From NCBI RefSeq assembly GCF_005930355.1, contig NZ_VDBO01000005.1, positions 186,001 to 250,000 of the forward strand: 64,000 nucleotides of DNA. Direction: 5' to 3'. Source of the stretch: Paenibacillus sinopodophylli. GTDB lineage: Bacteria; Bacillota; Bacilli; Paenibacillales; Paenibacillaceae. Both the position numbers and the translations under genes were made by a program. Below the pieces are notes generated by a model, which was not told the DNA's origin, did no database searches, and worked only from the letters and a program-made list of their open reading frames with translations. This document shows, piece after piece, positions 1-8,049 of the stretch (positions are counted from its first letter, which is position 1; every line of letters starts with the position of its first letter).

Positions 1-1
1 C

Positions 2-724
2 GAAATCAAAAGTACCGGCTCTGGTGCGACCGTAACGGTAGACGCATCCTCGCAAATCGGAAAAGCATTGCTAAGCGGCATCTCCTCCATAAAAGGAACA
101 GGCAAGGTGAACGAAGCCGAGATTCATGCAAGCGGCGTTACGATTGAACAAAGCGTTAGTACGGTTATCGTAAAGGATGGCTTAACGGCGATCGTGAATG
201 GCAAAGAAGTGAAGGGAACAGCCAGCAATACTGGCGGCGGAAACTCGGGCACGACGCCTACACCTGGAGTTACACCAACTCCGACAGCAACACCAGCGCC
301 AACACCAACGACTGAACCGACGGAGACTCCAGCGCCAACGCCAACACCGGATCCGGTAGGCACTGTGAAATATTTTAGCTTTACTGATCAGAAAGTACCT
401 GTGAAGCTTAGAAACTATCATCTCGTGCTGATTGGTGAAAAAACGCTTGATTACACGATGACCCTGCAGCCGTCGATATTCCCAGTCAGCGATGACCATA
501 TCGTCGCATCCGTATTGGATACGGATGGTAAAGTATGGGTAGCTTCGGCCAATGAGCTGACTAGGTTTAACATCTATGAGCAGGATGCAGGCAAAGTCGA
601 GGTTTTCCGTCAGGATGAGCATTTCAAGGGCGAGATTCAAGCGCTGCTTGTGGAAGGCGATGTCATATGGGTACTGACCAATGATTCTATATCTCAAATC
701 AAATATAAATCGTCCATAAAATAA
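2..724 (+). CDS. C-terminal part of secreted protein with Thr/Pro linker and propeller-like tail (5' truncated by window)
   Basis: The frame is open from the first bases of the window, so the true start lies upstream. The visible part has three sections. First is a beta-rich stretch (EIKSTGSGATVTVDASS and similar) like those preceding linkers in Paenibacillus surface proteins. Next is a Thr/Pro linker of repeated TPTP and TPAPT units at about bases 250-355. Last is a globular tail of about 120 residues with a WVASANELTRF blade motif typical of two-component-regulator propeller repeats. It ends 15 bp before the next secreted protein, which also carries a propeller-like section, so the two are probably co-transcribed. 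The N-terminus, and any SLH anchor, cannot be seen. The function is unknown; a surface binding role is an inference. Confidence 0.75.
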   Translation, partial: EIKSTGSGATVTVDASSQIGKALLSGISSIKGTGKVNEAEIHASGVTIEQSVSTVIVKDGLTAIVNGKEVKGTASNTGGGNSGTTPTPGVTPTPTATPAPTPTTEPTETPAPTPTPDPVGTVKYFSFTDQKVPVKLRNYHLVLIGEKTLDYTMTLQPSIFPVSDDHIVASVLDTDGKVWVASANELTRFNIYEQDAGKVEVFRQDEHFKGEIQALLVEGDVIWVLTNDSISQIKYKSSIK

Positions 725-739
725 CGAGGAGGGCTCACG

Positions 740-3037
740 ATGAAAAGATGGACTAAGTCAATGGTATCGGCCGTTATTGGCGCTAGTGTATTCGCTTCGA
801 TTCCGCTCAGCGCTTTTGCTGCCACAGCAGCCTTGCCAAGCGCTAAATTTGCTCCCGTCGCGTTAGAGGAGCGGGCTCAGAAAGACATGAAGTATTACAG
901 CGCTTCGGAATTTTCGGCGCTAGCTGACAAAGATGAAATTCTAGCCGGATTTGCAGCATCCTTGGTGATACCTAGCGATTTGCAGGTTCTTAAAGTAATC
1001 GGAGAAGAGCAGTTGACGGCATTCGTGCAGGATGGCGACACCCTTTGGATTGGAACAAAAAGCGGAGTTACGCGCATGAATTTCAGTGAAGCGGATACGC
1101 GTGATTACGTGCAGTATTTATCAGGCCCGCGCTACCTCTACAATGGCGATGACGTTGTAACCGGGCTCTACAGCGACGGCAGCAACGGCGTCTGGATCCA
1201 GAATGCCAAGGGCGTTGTCCATTTGGCTATGGAAAATAAGACGTTGAAGGAAAAAGCGGATATTCAGGAAAACATCATGAAGACGGTCAATGACCGTAAC
1301 GGAATGATTCCGGATCAATATTATTCGATTGTGAATGGACAATATGTGGGCAAGCCAAGAACGAATGACAATGACGGCTTATGGACAGCGGCATATGCGA
1401 TTGGAGAGATTTTCCGTTACCAGACAGCATTGCGCGAAGGAAACGAGCAAGAACGCGTGGAGGCTAAAGCTGCAGCAACAAGAGCAACCAAGGCGGTTCT
1501 GCTGCTGAATCAAATTTCTGGCCGCGCAGACGGCTTCCCGACGCGTTCCTACATCGTGAAGGGTGAGGAGCAGCGCAGCGGCTTATGGTTCGAAGTGAAG
1601 GAAGCAGGAGCAGGAGGATATGCGCTTGCGGTGAAATCACGCGAGGCTGTTGGCGATAAAGGCGCTGAAAACTTTCAGATTACCGATCCTGACTTAATCC
1701 TTGAAGCGAAGCAGGCATACGAGGCGATGACCGGAAGAACGTATGATACGGATTGGGGAACCAAAAATTATTACGGTCCGAATTGGATTTATCCTGTTGT
1801 ATTCGACACAACGGTGTCTGGGCCGCGTAATGTCGGTTACTTGGAGCCCGGCGTCGCTTGGCGCTTGAAGTCCGATATCAATGAGGATCTTGATCCGATG
1901 CTGGCGGCATTGTACCGCGACATGGGCATTTCGGATACGGACATTATTTATAAGGCAGATACGTCGGCGGATGAAGTGCTGGCCCATTTCAGTCTCTTCT
2001 ATTATGCAGACCGCTATTTATTCGATGGATCTTCCAGTGAAGATGCTCACTTGAAAGAGCTGACGGTCCAATTCGCAGACAGGATGATGAACCATATCCT
2101 TACGAATGATTTTAGAATCGTTGACGCGCATGGCAATTCCACGACATGGTCCAAATGGTTTGCTTCCTATTTTCTAAAGGATGATCCGGAAAATCCAGGG
2201 GAGTTTGCTTATGGCTATGAAGACGGGCCGCTGAACGCGATTGAAATTATGAGCTTTTTGAAAACGACGATGTATTTAACGAAGGGCAAAGCGGATTACA
2301 GCGAGCACTATGCGCAGTATGAGCAAGCATATAATAATCTGTGGGATTACAGCTACGACGGCACGGAAAACGGCAAAGGCTACGTTCGCTTCGCCAAAGA
2401 GCATTTGCAGCGGAGACTGGATATCGTTCCTCGCGATTACATGGAGTTTGACGACTACAGCTCTGATCCGGCAAGGATCGAAGACATCGTCGCCCGTCAG
2501 GATGTGACGCTATCCGTTAACTACTCCGATGAGCATTTGTTTACGATTTCGTTCATGCCATTGATTGAACTGGAGCTGGAAGAGGACCCAGCCTCCAGTC
2601 GGGTGAAGGATTTACGAGAAATTTTGGACCAATGGTGGGTAAATATGAGCCGTGAGCTCAATCCGCTATACACTTTCGTCTACCAATTTTCGAATCAGGA
2701 TAACACGGATGTCGACCTGGAGTCGGCAGTATGGATGATGTACCGCTCGCCGCAAATTCGCATTGAGCTACCGGTGATGAATTCAACCCGCAAAGATGTA
2801 CTGCATCTGGATGATTACAGCGCAAGGGATGAAGAGGAGCTTCTCCTTAACCGCGTGCTTCCGCCGGATGAGAACAAAATATACAAATACAACAAAAATC
2901 CGTTCGTTGCGGATGAGAATGTCAGCGACGGCGTATATGGTGGCGTGAATTACAACGATGGATATATGAGCAATTCAACGGCGTTTACGCTTCCCTATTG
3001 GATGGGCCGTTACTATGGAATGATCGAAGGCGAATAA
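740..3037 (+). CDS. Secreted protein with propeller-like N-terminus and probable alpha/alpha-toroid body
   Basis: The protein has 765 residues and begins with a clear signal peptide (MKRWTK, hydrophobic core, AFA-ATA cleavage region near residue 28). Residues of about 85-165 contain propeller-blade-like segments (DTLWIGTKSGVTRM, NGVWIQNAKGVVHL). The rest is helical, with a NDNDGLWTAAYAIGE motif reminiscent of alpha/alpha-barrel glycan-active enzymes, but I cannot assign a family or catalytic residues. The start is well supported by an AGGAGGG ribosome binding site. It follows the preceding truncated gene by 15 bp and precedes the sugar kinase and GH4 genes, which suggests a glycan-related role. 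A glycoside hydrolase or polysaccharide-binding function is possible but unproven. Confidence 0.8.
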   Translation: MKRWTKSMVSAVIGASVFASIPLSAFAATAALPSAKFAPVALEERAQKDMKYYSASEFSALADKDEILAGFAASLVIPSDLQVLKVIGEEQLTAFVQDGDTLWIGTKSGVTRMNFSEADTRDYVQYLSGPRYLYNGDDVVTGLYSDGSNGVWIQNAKGVVHLAMENKTLKEKADIQENIMKTVNDRNGMIPDQYYSIVNGQYVGKPRTNDNDGLWTAAYAIGEIFRYQTALREGNEQERVEAKAAATRATKAVLLLNQISGRADGFPTRSYIVKGEEQRSGLWFEVKEAGAGGYALAVKSREAVGDKGAENFQITDPDLILEAKQAYEAMTGRTYDTDWGTKNYYGPNWIYPVVFDTTVSGPRNVGYLEPGVAWRLKSDINEDLDPMLAALYRDMGISDTDIIYKADTSADEVLAHFSLFYYADRYLFDGSSSEDAHLKELTVQFADRMMNHILTNDFRIVDAHGNSTTWSKWFASYFLKDDPENPGEFAYGYEDGPLNAIEIMSFLKTTMYLTKGKADYSEHYAQYEQAYNNLWDYSYDGTENGKGYVRFAKEHLQRRLDIVPRDYMEFDDYSSDPARIEDIVARQDVTLSVNYSDEHLFTISFMPLIELELEEDPASSRVKDLREILDQWWVNMSRELNPLYTFVYQFSNQDNTDVDLESAVWMMYRSPQIRIELPVMNSTRKDVLHLDDYSARDEEELLLNRVLPPDENKIYKYNKNPFVADENVSDGVYGGVNYNDGYMSNSTAFTLPYWMGRYYGMIEGE

Positions 3038-3053
3038 GGGTTTCGGTAACCTG

Positions 3054-3100
3054 GCCTGGGCGCTGTCGGTCGTTATGACTGATTAGCCGTCCAGGCTTTC
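3054..3100 (+). terminator. Possible terminator after the secreted protein gene
   Basis: GCCTGGGCG pairs with CGTCCAGGC (one G-T pair) and a modest pyrimidine run, TTTCTCCTT, follows. It separates the secreted-protein genes from the kinase/GH4 pair, but the weak T tract makes the call moderate. Confidence 0.45.
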
Positions 3101-3185
3101 TCCTTATCGTAAACCAGATGTTTCAGCCAAATCAGAATGACTTCAGCCTGACACACTGGCCGTCATGAGGAAAGAGGAGATTGCG

Positions 3186-4166
3186 ATGGCTATCGTAATG
3201 GGGGTTGACGGTGGCGGCAGCAAAACGTATGCCGTTATCGTAAATGATCAAGGCATCAAGCTGGGAGCCGGAGTTGCAGGCTGCGGCAATCATCAGCGGA
3301 TTGGCATAGATGCGGCCCTAGGCCACATCAAAGAGGCGATTGACCTAGCACTGGAAAAGGCGGGGCTCTGTACCGAACAGATTGATTTTGTACAATATGG
3401 ACTTGCTGGAGCGGATCGCGCTATCGACTTTTCTCTTTTGTTGCCTGCACTGGCCACGATCTCGTTCAAAAGCTGGGATGTTGTCTGCGATACGATGATC
3501 GGCTTGCGGACAGGCAGCAGGAGCCATAGCGGTGTCGTGCTCGTTTGCGGCAGCGGGACGAATGCGGCCGGACGAAGCAGCCAGGGGGAGATTGTCCAGA
3601 TAGGCGGCTTTGGTGAGCTGTTCGGTGACCGGGCAGGCGGGGAGTATTTGGCCGCACTGACATTTCAGGCTGCCGTTCGCTCTTGGGAAGGACGGGAAGC
3701 GGCTAGCAAGTTGACTGATTACGTTGCGGCTTACTTTGGCGATGACCATCTGGGGACTACTATTGAGCGGCTGCTTGACGAGGACATCTCCACCGTACCG
3801 GAAGCACTGACGATCGTGCTGCATGAAGCGGCCGCTGAGGGAGACACGCTCGCTATAGGGATTTTGAAAGATACGGGAAGAGAGCTTGGACTGGCGGCAA
3901 ACGCCGTAATCCGCAAGCTGGGCGGAAACCAAGACAGGCCTAATCCAATCGTGCTGATTGGCAGCGTGCTGCAAAAGGGGCGCAGCCCCCACTTAATGAA
4001 CGAGCTGCAGGCGATGCTGCGGTCGGAGAACAATGATGATCAACTCGTCATTCCCGAAATGGCGCCTGTGTATGGCGCGGTAATGCTTGCGCTGGAGCGA
4101 GCGGGCATTCATGAGACGGAAGCGCTCGAACCTATTTTTGTACAATATGGAGGCTATCAAGAATGA
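3186..4166 (+). CDS. BadF/BadG/BcrA/BcrD-family sugar kinase (N-acetylglucosamine kinase-like)
   Basis: A 326-residue ASKHA-fold kinase. The N-terminus carries the phosphate-binding loop GVDGGGSKT, followed by CGSGTNAAG (a second phosphate motif) and GGFGELFGDRAGG, all typical of N-acetylglucosamine kinase-like BadF-family proteins. ATG 3186 is chosen over the in-frame ATG at 3165 because AAAGAGGAGA sits 5 bp upstream of it. The stop overlaps the next start as ATGA, so it is translationally coupled to the GH4 gene. Family knowledge suggests ATP-dependent phosphorylation of an amino sugar or disaccharide in the cytoplasm, which would make the phosphorylated substrate that GH4 enzymes need when no PTS is present. 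The exact sugar is not visible from sequence. Confidence 0.85.
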   Translation: MAIVMGVDGGGSKTYAVIVNDQGIKLGAGVAGCGNHQRIGIDAALGHIKEAIDLALEKAGLCTEQIDFVQYGLAGADRAIDFSLLLPALATISFKSWDVVCDTMIGLRTGSRSHSGVVLVCGSGTNAAGRSSQGEIVQIGGFGELFGDRAGGEYLAALTFQAAVRSWEGREAASKLTDYVAAYFGDDHLGTTIERLLDEDISTVPEALTIVLHEAAAEGDTLAIGILKDTGRELGLAANAVIRKLGGNQDRPNPIVLIGSVLQKGRSPHLMNELQAMLRSENNDDQLVIPEMAPVYGAVMLALERAGIHETEALEPIFVQYGGYQE

Positions 4167-5476
4167 AACATAAAGATTTAAAGGTCGCGGTCATTGGCGG
4201 AGGCTCCTCATATACGCCGGAGCTTATGGAAGGGTTTATTAAAAATTATAATCAATTTCCGATAAAGCAGCTTTATCTTGTCGATGTGGAGGCAGGCGCG
4301 GAGAAGCTGCGCATTATCGGCGAGCTGGCGAAGCGGATGTTCGAGAAGGCGGGGCTTGCGGTCGATATTCGCGTGACTCTCGACCGGCGTGAGGCGATCA
4401 AGGATGCCGATTTCATCAGTACGCAAATCCGCGTAGGGCAATTGGCGGCTCGCTCTCTCGATGAGCGAATTCCTGCCGAGCTCGGAATGATTGGGCAAGA
4501 GACGACCGGTGCGGGCGGCTTCGCCAAAGCGCTGCGGACCATTCCGGTCATTCTTGAGATTTGCCGCGATATCCGAGAGCTTGCGCCGGATGCCTTTCTG
4601 ATTAACTTTACCAATCCAGCAGGTATCGTTACGGAAGCGGTGCTGAAGTACGGAGGCGTAAAGACGATAGGATTATGTAATTTGCCAATTGGCTTGCGTA
4701 ATCAAATTGCAGAGCTGTGCGAGGTTCCCGTGTCCGAGGTGCAGTTGGAGTGGGTGGGGATCAACCATCTGAATTGGACCACGCGTATTATCGTGCGGGG
4801 CACAGACATTACGGAGCAATTTCTGCGTGAGATGGCCGGGGCGGGCGGGATGACGATGAGAAATATACCCGATCTGGACTGGGACCCGCAATTTTTGCAA
4901 TCGCTAGGAGCTTTGCCATGTGCTTATCACCGTTACTATTATTTGCGCGATGAGATGCTGGAAGAGCAGTTTGCAGCGATGCAATCCGTTGGAACGAGGG
5001 CAGAAACGGTAATGCGGCTGGAAGATGGGCTGTTCAAGCTGTACCAGGACCCTCAGCTTGCCATTAAGCCTCCCCAATTGGAGCAGCGGGGCGGCGCATT
5101 CTATTCTGAGGTTGCGGTTAATCTGATGACGGCCATCTATAACAACAAAGGTGATATCCAAACGGTCAATGTACGCAATAATGGCATTATAGCCTGCTTG
5201 CCAGATGATGCAAGCGTGGAAGTCAATGCGGTTATTGATGCTGAAGGAGCGCATCCAATCGCTCTATCCGAGCAGCCGGGACCACAAATACGCGGATTGC
5301 TGCAGGTTGTGAAGGCCTACGAGGAGCTGACGGTCGAAGCGGCGGTTCATGGCGACTATAATAAGGCGCTGCAGGCGCTTTGCATTCATCCGTTGGTAGG
5401 CTCGGTGGCGGCAGCGAAGCAGGTGCTTGACCAATTGCTTACGGCACATCAGCGTTATTTGCCTCAATTTGGATAG
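4163..5476 (+). CDS. Glycoside hydrolase family 4, 6-phospho-beta-glucosidase-like
   Basis: A 437-residue cytoplasmic enzyme. The N-terminal NAD-binding motif is AVIGGGSSYTPEL. NFTNPAGIVTEA contributes to the active site, Cys172 in GLCNLP and His202 in GINHLNW are the expected Mn2+ ligands, and the order of motifs is that of CelF/LicH-type GH4 enzymes. GH4 enzymes hydrolyse phosphorylated glycosides by an unusual NAD+-dependent oxidation-elimination route. It overlaps the upstream sugar kinase by 4 bp, so the kinase may supply the 6-phospho substrate. No PTS genes are nearby. Length and motifs are complete; substrate (cellobiose-, chitobiose- or other beta-disaccharide phosphate) is uncertain. 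Confidence 0.92.
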   Translation: MKHKDLKVAVIGGGSSYTPELMEGFIKNYNQFPIKQLYLVDVEAGAEKLRIIGELAKRMFEKAGLAVDIRVTLDRREAIKDADFISTQIRVGQLAARSLDERIPAELGMIGQETTGAGGFAKALRTIPVILEICRDIRELAPDAFLINFTNPAGIVTEAVLKYGGVKTIGLCNLPIGLRNQIAELCEVPVSEVQLEWVGINHLNWTTRIIVRGTDITEQFLREMAGAGGMTMRNIPDLDWDPQFLQSLGALPCAYHRYYYLRDEMLEEQFAAMQSVGTRAETVMRLEDGLFKLYQDPQLAIKPPQLEQRGGAFYSEVAVNLMTAIYNNKGDIQTVNVRNNGIIACLPDDASVEVNAVIDAEGAHPIALSEQPGPQIRGLLQVVKAYEELTVEAAVHGDYNKALQALCIHPLVGSVAAAKQVLDQLLTAHQRYLPQFG

Positions 5477-5673
5477 TTGATTGGCAGGCAAGTAGCAGAA
5501 GAAATAAACGATAGGGAAATGAATGGTATAACAGCAATAGTAATGGAGGTTGTGAAGGGTTAGGAATGTAACCTTTTACAGCCTCTTTGTGGTTATTTCC
5601 TGTTTAATCTTTTCATCAAAAAAGGTAAGTATGAGCAGCTCGTGCAGCAAGCAATAAGATAGCGTTATAGAAC

Positions 5674-5712
5674 AAGCTGATAGAGGGTAAATGCCTGAGA
5701 TCAGCTTTTTTA
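5674..5712 (+). terminator. Rho-independent terminator-like hairpin downstream of the GH4 gene
   Basis: AAGCTGAT pairs with ATCAGCTT and is followed by a T run. It lies about 200 bp after the GH4 stop, in a roughly 500-bp stretch (5477-5978) where I see no convincing gene; the rest of that stretch should hold the promoter of the sigma factor gene. Confidence 0.55.
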
Positions 5713-5978
5713 TATGCAACGGATGTAGAGCAGGTCGAAAGGGATTTCCCTATTTTGACAGAAATAGGTGTACTGAGGGATTGTACTAGCATGAAGTTTA
5801 ATATTCCAATATAGAAAAGTATATCCTTAGGCAATGCATTCTCTATATTTCTAGGAATGATACTCACCGCACCGCTAAAGGACGGCTACAGCCGCTTCAC
5901 CTTGATATCAGTTATTCCATAAAAAAGTGAACGAATAGGCCAGTTGTAATGTCAGTTAAGGTATAGGGGGGATGCCAG

Positions 5979-6533
5979 TTGGATTTCACGTATTTGAACA
6001 CGCTTGCCGGTGAGTATGACCGTGAACAGGTATTGCATGACCTGATCCACGTTTATAGGAACGAGGTTTGGGATTATGCATTCTCAATCACCAGAAGCGT
6101 GGACATGGCTGATGACGTCGTGCAGGATGTGTTTTTGAAAGTGTATGAGAAGATGCATACCTATCGGGGAGAAGCCTCAATGAAAACGTGGTTATTGCGG
6201 ATTACGCGCAACACCAGCCTTAATCGAAGAAAGAGCAGCTTTTTCCGGCGGGTGCTGCTGATGGACGAGGTTAGTGAGGGAAGAGGGAGGTCTCCTTCAG
6301 CCGAGAATCAAGCAATAGACAAAATGGTTTCATCGGAAGCATGGAAACTCGTTCTTCAACTTCCGATGAGGCATCGTGAGGTTATGGTGCTGCATGCGTA
6401 TCATGGATTAGCTCAAGAGGAGATTGCCTCGTTGCTCCACGTACCGATCGGGACTGTGAAGTCACGTCTTCATCATGCCAGACAGAAATTAGCGAAAAGA
6501 TTCGCAGGAGGTGCACGTGATGACAGATTATAA
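5979..6533 (+). CDS. ECF-type RNA polymerase sigma factor
   Basis: A 184-residue sigma-70 family protein of ECF layout. Region 2 spans about residues 20-85 (MADDVVQDVFLKVYEKMHTYRG, then MKTWLLRITRN), a charged linker follows, and region 4 spans about 125-175 (HREVMVLHAYHGLAQEEIA, IGTVKSRLHHARQKL helix-turn-helix). The start is TTG with GGGGGG upstream. The stop overlaps the next gene by 14 bp from that gene's preferred ATG, the usual coupling of an ECF factor with its inhibitor. It probably directs transcription of an envelope-stress or surface regulon. The target promoters were not identified here. Confidence 0.92.
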   Translation: MDFTYLNTLAGEYDREQVLHDLIHVYRNEVWDYAFSITRSVDMADDVVQDVFLKVYEKMHTYRGEASMKTWLLRITRNTSLNRRKSSFFRRVLLMDEVSEGRGRSPSAENQAIDKMVSSEAWKLVLQLPMRHREVMVLHAYHGLAQEEIASLLHVPIGTVKSRLHHARQKLAKRFAGGARDDRL

Positions 6534-7878
6534 CATGGAACTGGAGCATGCGCTTAGACTACGCCCGATTCCAGAGAAACAAGCGATTGTTGCAGTGGAT
6601 AAGATCGTGTTACCGGCACGTAGAAGAACTTTGCTTCGCCATATATCGGTAATGCTTGCTGGCTGTGCTTTGGCGGCGGCTGTAATCTGGTTTGCCGGAG
6701 ATGGGTATCAATGGTTGAAGGAGGTTGGTGTCCAGTCTGAGAGCCAGAATGAAGGACAGGCAGGAGTAGCTGCAAGTGTGACTTCGGCGTTAACCGATGC
6801 GCAGTGGCAGGACCTATTCAAAGGGGAGGCTTCTGTAGCTGGCATTGAAGTGCTTCACCGTGAGCAGGTTACTGATCACACTCAAGTACTGTTCATGGTG
6901 AAGGCGGGCATGGAGCCTTACCGCTATCACTTGATTCAAGCAGAGTTCGTGCTGGACAAGAATAAGGAGTATCAAAAAACACAGGTTTCTGAATCGGTCC
7001 CACTAACAAGAAGCCAGTGGCCTGAGCTTGAAGCGGGCAATGATTGGATCACCTTCAGTAAGCAATCGTTTCATCAGCAGGCGGGGCCTGATCGCCAAGT
7101 AGCATTCGGTTATATACTCAACTCGCGTGTAACGGAAATAAAGCTAACAGATAGCAAAGGGCTGCAGGAGGATGCGGCGGTACAATATGATTCCAAAGGG
7201 CAGGGATTCTGGTTTAAGGTGTTATCTGCCTCCATGTCAGAGGCTCCCTACTATGCGGATGCCTTGAACCGTAGGGGTGATTCTTTGCTTAAAATAGATA
7301 GTGAAAAGGGCAATATAGCAACCAGAAGCAGCAGCGTTCATGATTTAACAACAGCGGAGTGGTGGGATATTTACAACGGAGACACGGTTGATTCCCGCAT
7401 GGAAATGCTGCATAAAGAGCAGCTGGCTGGCAATCAGTGGGTCATGTTTATGGCTGGCAAACGCCTTGATGAAGGCGGTACAGATTACAGGTTAGCAGTC
7501 ACGTCACTCCGGCAAGCGCAGAATGGTACTTATTTGCCAACGGTACTTAGCGTTGCGGCATCGAAGGGGATGATAGAGAATTCAATTGGTCAAAATGCAT
7601 GGTTCTCTCACGAATGGTCCGTATCAAGCACGGACCAGAACCCGCCCGTAGTTCATATATTTGGATTAGTCAAAAATGCTCAGGTCGCATCCATTCAACT
7701 GACGAATCCTGAGGGCAAGTATAAAACGTTGAAGCTGCTTCAAAATTCGGAAGGTGATGCGTTCTTCTTCTCCTATTTGCCGAATGAGTGGATGAAGCAG
7801 GGGGGGATTTTCCAGACAGAGGCGCTTAATAAGAACGGAGAGTCGCTATACATGGAGAGTGAATGGATAGCCCGATAG
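6520..7878 (+). CDS. Single-pass membrane partner (putative anti-sigma factor) of the ECF sigma factor
   Basis: About 452 residues: a short cytoplasmic N-terminus of about 40 residues, one transmembrane helix (ISVMLAGCALAAAVIWFAG), and a large extracytoplasmic part. That part holds two similar halves, each starting with a W(Q/W)D(L/I)(F/Y)xG motif and a LH(R/K)EQ motif (bases 6802-6870 and 7360-7425), so it is an internal duplication. ATG 6520 is favoured because AGGAGG lies 8 bp upstream; GTG 6511 is an alternative. No HxxxCxxC zinc anti-sigma motif is present. The role as anti-sigma factor is inferred from overlap and topology only. Confidence 0.75.
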   Translation: MTDYNMELEHALRLRPIPEKQAIVAVDKIVLPARRRTLLRHISVMLAGCALAAAVIWFAGDGYQWLKEVGVQSESQNEGQAGVAASVTSALTDAQWQDLFKGEASVAGIEVLHREQVTDHTQVLFMVKAGMEPYRYHLIQAEFVLDKNKEYQKTQVSESVPLTRSQWPELEAGNDWITFSKQSFHQQAGPDRQVAFGYILNSRVTEIKLTDSKGLQEDAAVQYDSKGQGFWFKVLSASMSEAPYYADALNRRGDSLLKIDSEKGNIATRSSSVHDLTTAEWWDIYNGDTVDSRMEMLHKEQLAGNQWVMFMAGKRLDEGGTDYRLAVTSLRQAQNGTYLPTVLSVAASKGMIENSIGQNAWFSHEWSVSSTDQNPPVVHIFGLVKNAQVASIQLTNPEGKYKTLKLLQNSEGDAFFFSYLPNEWMKQGGIFQTEALNKNGESLYMESEWIAR

Positions 7879-7944
7879 CCGTAAAGTTGTTGATTCTAAA
7901 GTATAGCTTGAGCCGAAAACGAGTGAGCGGCATGCTTGACGATT

Positions 7945-7988
7945 GAAGGAAGCAAGGGTACGATGGGGTTTATTGCTTCCTTCTTTGT
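7945..7988 (+). terminator. Rho-independent terminator after the sigma/anti-sigma pair
   Basis: GAAGGAAGCAA pairs with TTGCTTCCTTC and is followed by TTTGTT. The stem is an 11-bp perfect repeat about 65 bp past the stop codon. Confidence 0.75.
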
Positions 7989-8049
7989 TAGAATTTAGGT
8001 GTAGTCTATCATATGAGAAGGAGAGGCTGATAGGGCAGGAGAGGAACGT

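Noticed and set aside
182..697. Long reverse-strand open frame opposite the Thr/Pro linker region
   Set aside because: It is a shadow of the repetitive linker on the + strand, Cys/Arg/Trp-rich, with no ribosome site or family resemblance.
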